A stretch of DNA of 64,000 bases, taken from Mixia osmundae IAM 14324. Lineage: Eukaryota > Basidiomycota > Mixiomycetes > Mixiales > Mixiaceae. Positions 59,080 to 64,000 of the stretch are shown here, piece by piece. Under the pieces are notes generated by a model that saw only the letters and a list, made by a program, of their open reading frames with translations, did no database searches and had not been told where the DNA came from. Position 1 is the stretch's first letter, and each line of letters starts with the position of its first letter. The position numbers and the translations under genes were made by a program. The stretch covers positions 496,001 through 560,000 of the forward strand of contig NW_014575558.1 in NCBI RefSeq assembly GCF_000708205.1, written 5' to 3'.

Positions 59080-59730
59080 TCAGTTGACCACGTAGCTCAG
59101 AGCAGCCGTACTCGGCTTGCAGTCGCCCTCTGCTCTGACGTCCGTCCAGCAGAATTCTGGTGCCAAAGGTTGGCACGCGCCTGCGTCATCGTCATCCTTA
59201 GCAAGAATCGAAGGGCTTGAAGATGAGCATACCTGTGGCCGAGCGAGCATCTCTATGCTCGATCATGTGAGGATATCTGGGGTTGAGCGTGAATACGAAG
59301 CTGAGCAAGCCGTCACAGCAGTTGTTCCAGCCACGCGTGCCACCGTGCTCGCTTCTGAAGTGGTTTGAAGGGACCGTCATGCGATACGTCTCATGACCCA
59401 GACCATCCGAGCTGATCGTTTCGAGTGTGATTAACTTTGAGTCGTAGTTCGTCTCCCAGCCCCCTCTACTGTTCTGAGTGAAAGCGACGGAGAGGTCTCG
59501 ATGACAAACAACTTAAGCTCAGCGAACGGCATGACGAGCAGACACACCGGATGTACTGCTTATGCCGTGCACGAGACCGTTGTAGAAAGCGCAGACAGCC
59601 TCACCATTCGCTGCGACAAATCAGCTGAGCCGGAAAATTTCGTCGAGTCACACCGACCGGTAACAGTGACGGTGACAGCCTGGATGGCGCTGAAGAGGCA
59701 AGCGGAGATGATAAGCGAGAAGAGCAGCAT
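59080..59730 (-). CDS. Secreted CC-motif protein 7 (novel family)
   Basis: Signal peptide MLLFSLIISACLFSAIQA from 59730. Intron 1 follows V-T-V-T-V-T in phase 1, as in the 5.1-kb paralog, and gives A-N-G-E-A-V-C-A-F-Y-N-G. A second intron (GTGTGT...CTTAAG) leads to V-A-F-T-Q-N-S-R-G-G-W, L-I-T-L-E-T-I-S-S-D-G-L-G, Y-R-M-T-V, then G-W-N-N-C-C-D-G-L-L-S-F-V-F. The last intron (GTATGC...ACGCAG) adds A-C-Q-P, E-F-C-W, G-D-C-K and ends at 59080. Unspliced, the frame stops at 59198. It is divergent from the 59.9-kb paralog, 174 bp away. Confidence 0.65.
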
Positions 59731-59904
59731 CGTACGTGCTTTTGGTCAACAGCTTGTCGTCGCAGAAGGCAAGCAGGATCAGAGAATCTCATTGCAAGGG
59801 GTTGCCGAGCCTGAAACCGATGGCCACAAAGCTCCAAATAGGGCGCGTGACTGAGGATTTGCCACCTCGACAGCTCCCTCTTCCTCCCGAGACCTCAAAG
59901 AAAC

Positions 59905-61316
59905 ATGCTTGCACTAGTCTTCTCCGTCACGAGCTTCCTCACGGCTACCCTCTTGAGCGCTCAGACACCGGCCCAACGAGTGCTCCTGCTCGCCCCGAAT
60001 TTCTCAGGTTTCTGTTTATATACCAACGATGCTGGCCAGCGAGGCAGGGCATACTTCCAATCGTACGGCCAATCACAGGCAAAGCTTGTCATAGATCGCG
60101 AGGAGTCGAATTGGCCTAACCCGGATGGCTCACCTGGCCTGAGCTACGAAATTTTCAGCAAATGCGGCGGAAGTATCACTGCTTGTCCGGCAACCAACCC
60201 CGTCGAGAAACCCGAATGGCACGCGAACTTGATCACTTCGATAACTGCTCGACCGTTAGACTTGGAGCTATCGCGCTGCTGTCGCATCATGGTCACCTCG
60301 GAAACCAATATATGGCTCGAGAGAGGAACTTGGCAAACCTCGGGAACGGCTGCCAAGATGGTGTGTTACGACGGAAGACCAGCATTTGACGAATGCGATC
60401 GTTCGTGGACACTGAATCCGAGTCTGCCATACCTTAAACACTGGGCGTAACGCAGGCACGGCCATTGCGATAGCGCCACCGGCGAATGCCAACTGTCTAC
60501 TGAGTGATTTTCATTGGGTACCTACACCTGACAACGCGCCACGGCTGGAAGGTACTGTCCGCCTGGTGCCAGAAATCAGGGTGCGGGCCGCTAGTACTGA
60601 GACAGCGCGAGGAATTTCAAAGTTGCCTACAGGTCTACTGCATACTGCCTCGCAATCACCCCATTCGTATTGATCTTGACCCAGATCCCCTACTCAGGCC
60701 GTCAGTCGCATGCTTGGAAAACAAGTTATACTGAAAGTGGGAGCTCAGGTACATCGAGCTTCAAGTCTGGCGCATATCCAACAACGAATTCAAAATTACC
60801 TTGGTCAGCTCTCGAGACTCATTCAGCTGTCCAGTCAGTCACGCATACGTACAGTGGCATAGCGAAGGCATGCTCGAAGTACACGCTATCGGAGCTACCA
60901 CCCTCGGTGGGGCTGGTCAGGATTCGCGCGGCGAAGCCGCGTTTTCTCTTGCAATGCGTTTGACCGGCCAAAATTCACCACGTATGTCGTCAACGATGTC
61001 GTCGGATGCAGTAGAGTGATCAGATAGACAGTCTACGCGTGCTGTCGTGTGATAGTCTCTGGCGTCGTTCAATTTCCGCTATTCCAGGGCGAGACGCGCT
61101 ATCTTCCAGACCCGGAACAGGAATTAGGCCTGCGTTGCTTCGGCGAACATGCACTCGGCACTTGCAATGGTGAGCATGATCCGTCACATGGAGAGCGACT
61201 GACACGTGGCAACAGAGGCGAAGGCGCGCAAGATACTCGATGGAAGGGACACGGCGAACAATTGCTCTGATTTTGTCTCTTGGGACAGTCACAGCGAAGG
61301 GCAAGGCGTGCAATAG
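59905..61316 (+). CDS. Secreted CC-motif protein 8, two-module (novel family)
   Basis: Seven exons: 59905-60400, 60456-60580, 60633-60700, 60749-60803, 60855-60981, 61032-61169 and 61216-61316; 369 aa. Signal peptide MLALVFSVTSFLTATLLSA. Module 1: R-V-L-L-L-A-P-N-F-S-G-F-C, R-G-R-A-Y-F-Q-S-Y, S-I-T-A-R-P, L-S-R-C-C-R-I-M-V, M-V-C-Y-D-G and E-C-D-R. Module 2: A-I-A-I-A-P-P, N-C-L-L-S-D-F-H-W-V-P, Y-I-E-L-Q-V-W-R, W-H-S-E-G, L-Y-A-C-C-R-V-I-V, L-R-C-F-G-E-H-A-L and K-A-R-K-I-L-D-G-R-D-T. The frame closes at each of six introns, with phases 1, 0, 2, 0, 1, 1, identical to the 61.6-kb paralog. No known domain. Confidence 0.78.
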
Positions 61317-61627
61317 TCTGTCAGCTGCCCAAATCTCCATATCGCTACCGATGGTGTCGTGACAGGCGATGTTCGGAAGGAGGCGGGCGAGCAATGCGGT
61401 GAAGCGATGCTCATGAGATAGCAACAGGCGTCTTATGGGCATGCATACCTCGCTGCAACCACAAACAGATAGTGACGTGCTTCGATGACTTGAGGAGACA
61501 ATAACACTCTTTGAGCTTTGGGTCGCTGCCCCAGCGGTGGCAGCGCTGTAGCCTTTGTGGACTTGCCGTGATCGATGTTGTCACGCGCCTCATACGTACA
61601 CTGTACAAGACGATGGTCCCCCGCGGA
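61317..61627. other. Spacer between tandem paralogs
   Basis: About 310 bp between two same-strand paralogs. Minus frames here are antisense and unsupported. It should contain the promoter of the 61.6-kb copy. Confidence 0.45.
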
Positions 61628-63039
61628 ATGACCAACATGCCGCTGTTGCTCTTGTTCTTCTCAGCCATCTGCCTCTTCACAGCTCCTTGTCTAAGCGCTC
61701 AAACCTCGGCACAGCGGGTCCTCTTCATCGTGCCAAACTTTTGGGGCTTTTGTCAATACTTTGACGGACAAGGCCAGCAAGGCAGAGCATACTTTCAATC
61801 ATATGGTCAATCTCAGATAAAGCTCGTCATCGACCGCTTCGAGGATGCAGAGCCTGAACCAGATGGCTCGCCCGCCTTCGACTATGAACTATACGGCAAA
61901 GGTGGCGGGAGTATCACAGCCTACTCGGTCACCGAACCCGATCCGACCCCCATGTGGCACTCTTCTCTGCTCACAACGATAAAAGCTCGACCGACTGATC
62001 CTGCGCTGTCACGCTGCTGTCGCATCATCATTGATGCCAAGACAAAGATGTGGCTTGAGAGCGGCACATGGCAGTACGAATCCAAGACTGCCCGCATGAC
62101 TTGTTTCGACGGTAGTCTGGCTTTGGCATCATGCGATCGTCTGTTAACGCCGCATCAATGCTCAGCATAACGCTCATGTCTTTGACCGACACAGGAGCTG
62201 CTATAGCGATCCAGCCGCCAGCACAAAGCAACTGCGATCTGAGCGACTTTCGCTGGGTCCCTGTCCCTGATGAACCGCCTTCATTGGTATATACAGCTCG
62301 CTTGATGCCGGAAAGACTTGCTGTACGGGCTTTGATTGAGGGCAACGCAACAGAAGCGCTCAAACGGCCAGCAGGCTTTCTGTGCGCTGCGAAGCGGCCG
62401 GCATGTTCCATTCGGCCTTGACAGAAATCCGGATCTCAGACCGTACGTCGCAAAATTATGCAAGTCTCAAGCTAAAGCTGTCTTTGCAGAACCATCGAGC
62501 TTCAGATCTGGCGCGCAGCGAACGCCGAATATCACGTCACATTGGTGAGATCGGCTCACAAGGCAGGCTCTTGTATGACATGCGCGCATGCGCACAGTGG
62601 CACAGCGAGCGCGTACTCAGAGTTCAGGTGGATCCTGTCATCACGCTCGGTGAAAATTCGCGCGTTGGCGTCAGAGTTTCCTTCGCAGTCCGCCCGCTTC
62701 AGCTGCAATCATCACGTATGTCCTTACGAATCTATTGCTTGACATGACCCGACGCAGAAATAAGTCTACGCATGCTGTCGTCTGGTAGTATACGGCCTCG
62801 TCAACTTACGCATCTTCAAGGGCTGGTCGACCCTCCATGAACTGACTTCGAGTATGCGCTGCTTCGGCGAGCATGCACTCCCCATGTGCAATGGTAAGCG
62901 TGGATACTTCAACGGCAGAGACTGACGCGCGCGGACAGAGCCCAAGGCTCGCAAACTTCTCGACGGTAGAGATACGGTAACCGAATGCGAAGAGGAAGTC
63001 TCGTGGTACGATGCCAATCGAGACCACGACGAACAATAA
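61628..63039 (+). CDS. Secreted CC-motif protein 9, two-module (novel family)
   Basis: Seven exons: 61628-62138, 62195-62322, 62372-62442, 62490-62544, 62598-62715, 62765-62893 and 62939-63039; 370 aa. The start at 61628 is preferred because M-T-N-M-P-L-L-L-L-F-F-S-A opens the signal peptide; in-frame ATGs at 61613 and 61637 exist. Landmarks match the 59.9-kb copy one by one: R-V-L-F-I-V-P-N-F-W-G-F-C, R-C-C-R-I-I-I-D, M-T-C-F-D-G, N-C-D-L-S-D-F-R-W-V-P, T-I-E-L-Q-I-W-R, W-H-S-E-R, L-Y-A-C-C-R-L-V-V, M-R-C-F-G-E-H-A-L-P and K-A-R-K-L-L-D-G-R-D-T. The last exons are both 101 nt. A tandem duplicate with strong divergence. Confidence 0.78.
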
Positions 63040-63193
63040 GCTGGCAAATGCATTCCTGGTGTACTGCAACATGCTAATCTCCAAGAGTCTTTGTCACCAA
63101 CGGCGTCGTCATGGGCGATGTACGGAGGAGCCAACGCGTAACGCTCCTCGCAAATTTGCTCGTGCGCCATACATTCCTGTCCGGATTGTCAGC

Positions 63194-64000
63194 ATGCGTC
63201 CCTTTCCAGGTGTGACAATTCTGCTATTTCTATGTCTGTCTCCAAGCGGCGAAGCAGCGTCAGAAGGCACTGAGGCCCGGCTCTCTTCTCTGGAAGTATG
63301 GTCCCCGATGGTCGTGCAAGTCAAGCATTCGCGGTTTCCAACCGTCTACAACTTGCTCGTATCTCTACGCTCGCCATTCTTATCGATGGGAGCACAGACA
63401 CATAAGCGTCTCGAGACCAGCGATACGATGGTCCCTGTCCGTCATTCTGTCTCAATCGATCTGCAAGGCGGCGACATCATTTCGGGCGACCTCATCATCG
63501 ATTCAAGCTCTTCTAGCAATGCGCACGATGTCAAGTCACTCATGCTCAGTATCTCAAGTCAGGGCGATGGTCTCTTCTACAAGAGGTGACTTTGACCCCT
63601 TTGGCGTCATTTTGGCTGAATATTTTATATCAGCGGATTGGATGGTATCTTTGGACTGGCTACCCAGGACAAGCTCGAAGAGACCCTCTTGAGCATGGAC
63701 ATCCGTACCCCTACCCCTAACTGGATCAATCAGGCCGTCAAATGGCGCCGCATCTCACGCGCAACAGCTGTGCTTGACGTGGCAAGGAATTCTATTACGT
63801 TTGGCCAGCTACCGAGTGGCTCAGTCGACTGGCTAGAGAGGCAGAGGATGCCGGGTAGAGCATCAGAATGGGCGGTCAAGTGGACTCTTATCAGCATGCA
63901 ACTGTTCGGCATAAGTGCGCGTATCGAGCCTGGCGCGACTCATCTCCAGGTACCGTGGCAAGCCATGCGGCTCTACTGCTTACGCAATCCTGGCGCATTC
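63194..64000 (+). CDS. Pepsin-like (A1 fold) secreted protein lacking catalytic Asp (3' end outside window)
   Basis: The ATG at 63194 opens a signal peptide (MRPFPGVTILLFLCLSPSGEA). An intron at 63586-63633 joins L-F-Y-K-S to G-L-D-G-I-F-G-L-A-T, the DGILGLG-type loop of A1 proteases. Other A1 landmarks: Y-N-L-L-V-S-L, V-S-I-D-L-Q-G-G-D-I-I-S-G-D-L, T-P-T-P-N-W-I-N-Q-A, S-I-T-F-G-Q-L-P and W-A-V-K-W-T-L-I-S-M-Q-L-F. Neither DTG/DSG site is present; where the second should lie the sequence reads I-E-P-G-A-T-H-L-Q-V-P. So the protein is predicted to be a non-enzymatic pepsin homolog. The gene continues past the window. Confidence 0.55.

Overview
This window is nuclear DNA of a compact fungal genome, almost certainly a basidiomycete. 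Most genes carry several short introns of about 38-65 nt, typically GTRNGY...CTRAC/CTGAT...YAG. The gene content is fungal: plasma-membrane H+-ATPase, class IV-type chitin synthase with a QRRRW motif, two velvet-domain regulators, Ku80, SRP14 and Vam7. Genes lie about 1.5-2 kb apart, with convergent pairs separated by only tens of bases. A Pucciniomycotina origin is possible but cannot be shown from the sequence alone. I rebuilt exon structures by eye from family conservation, so junctions are predictions.

Layout. 0-9.5 kb: TMCO4/Mil1-like DUF726 hydrolase, SRP14, an SDR reductase, a secreted Cys protein, the two halves of the first molybdenum-cofactor step (MOCS1A and MOCS1B, one in-frame TGA apart), and a BuGZ/ZNF207 zinc-finger protein. 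9.6-12 kb: two more secreted Cys proteins. 12.4-21.1 kb: PMA1-type H+-ATPase, acyl-CoA thioesterase, and a membrane-anchored GT5 (starch-synthase-like) glycosyltransferase. 21.8 kb: tRNA-Gly(TCC). 22.4-24.5 kb: a secreted Cys protein, a small helical protein and an MDP-1-like phosphatase. 25.4-30.4 kb: chitin synthase. 30.6-45.2 kb: PPP4R2, a TOPORS-like RING protein, WRAP53/TCAB1, GST, VelB-like velvet, a Nup37-like WD40 protein, GAR1, a second velvet protein, Vam7 and a TLC-domain protein. 45.26-45.82 kb: a 556-bp Harbinger/Tourist-like MITE with TTA target duplications. 46-48.3 kb: a convergent pair of secreted Cys proteins. 48.5-58.2 kb: RVB2, Ku80, PPCS, a coiled-coil protein, an Isc1-type neutral sphingomyelinase and an alpha/beta hydrolase. 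59-64 kb: three more secreted Cys proteins and a pepsin-like protein without catalytic aspartates, cut by the window end.

The most interesting signal is a fast-diverging family of secreted proteins with at least nine members in this window. Each has a signal peptide, an early beta-strand followed by a C-x-F-like segment, a later strand (Y/V-x-V-x-I), an adjacent Cys-Cys pair, and then one or two further cysteines. Three members carry the module twice. Two of these (59.9 and 61.6 kb; 369 and 370 aa) have six introns each, in identical phases and positions. I do not recognise the family. Secretion, cysteine content, expansion and divergence fit an effector- or surface-type family.

Several housekeeping genes are functionally related: RVB2, GAR1 and WRAP53 all bear on box H/ACA or telomerase RNPs, and the two velvet genes encode proteins of a type known to heterodimerise.
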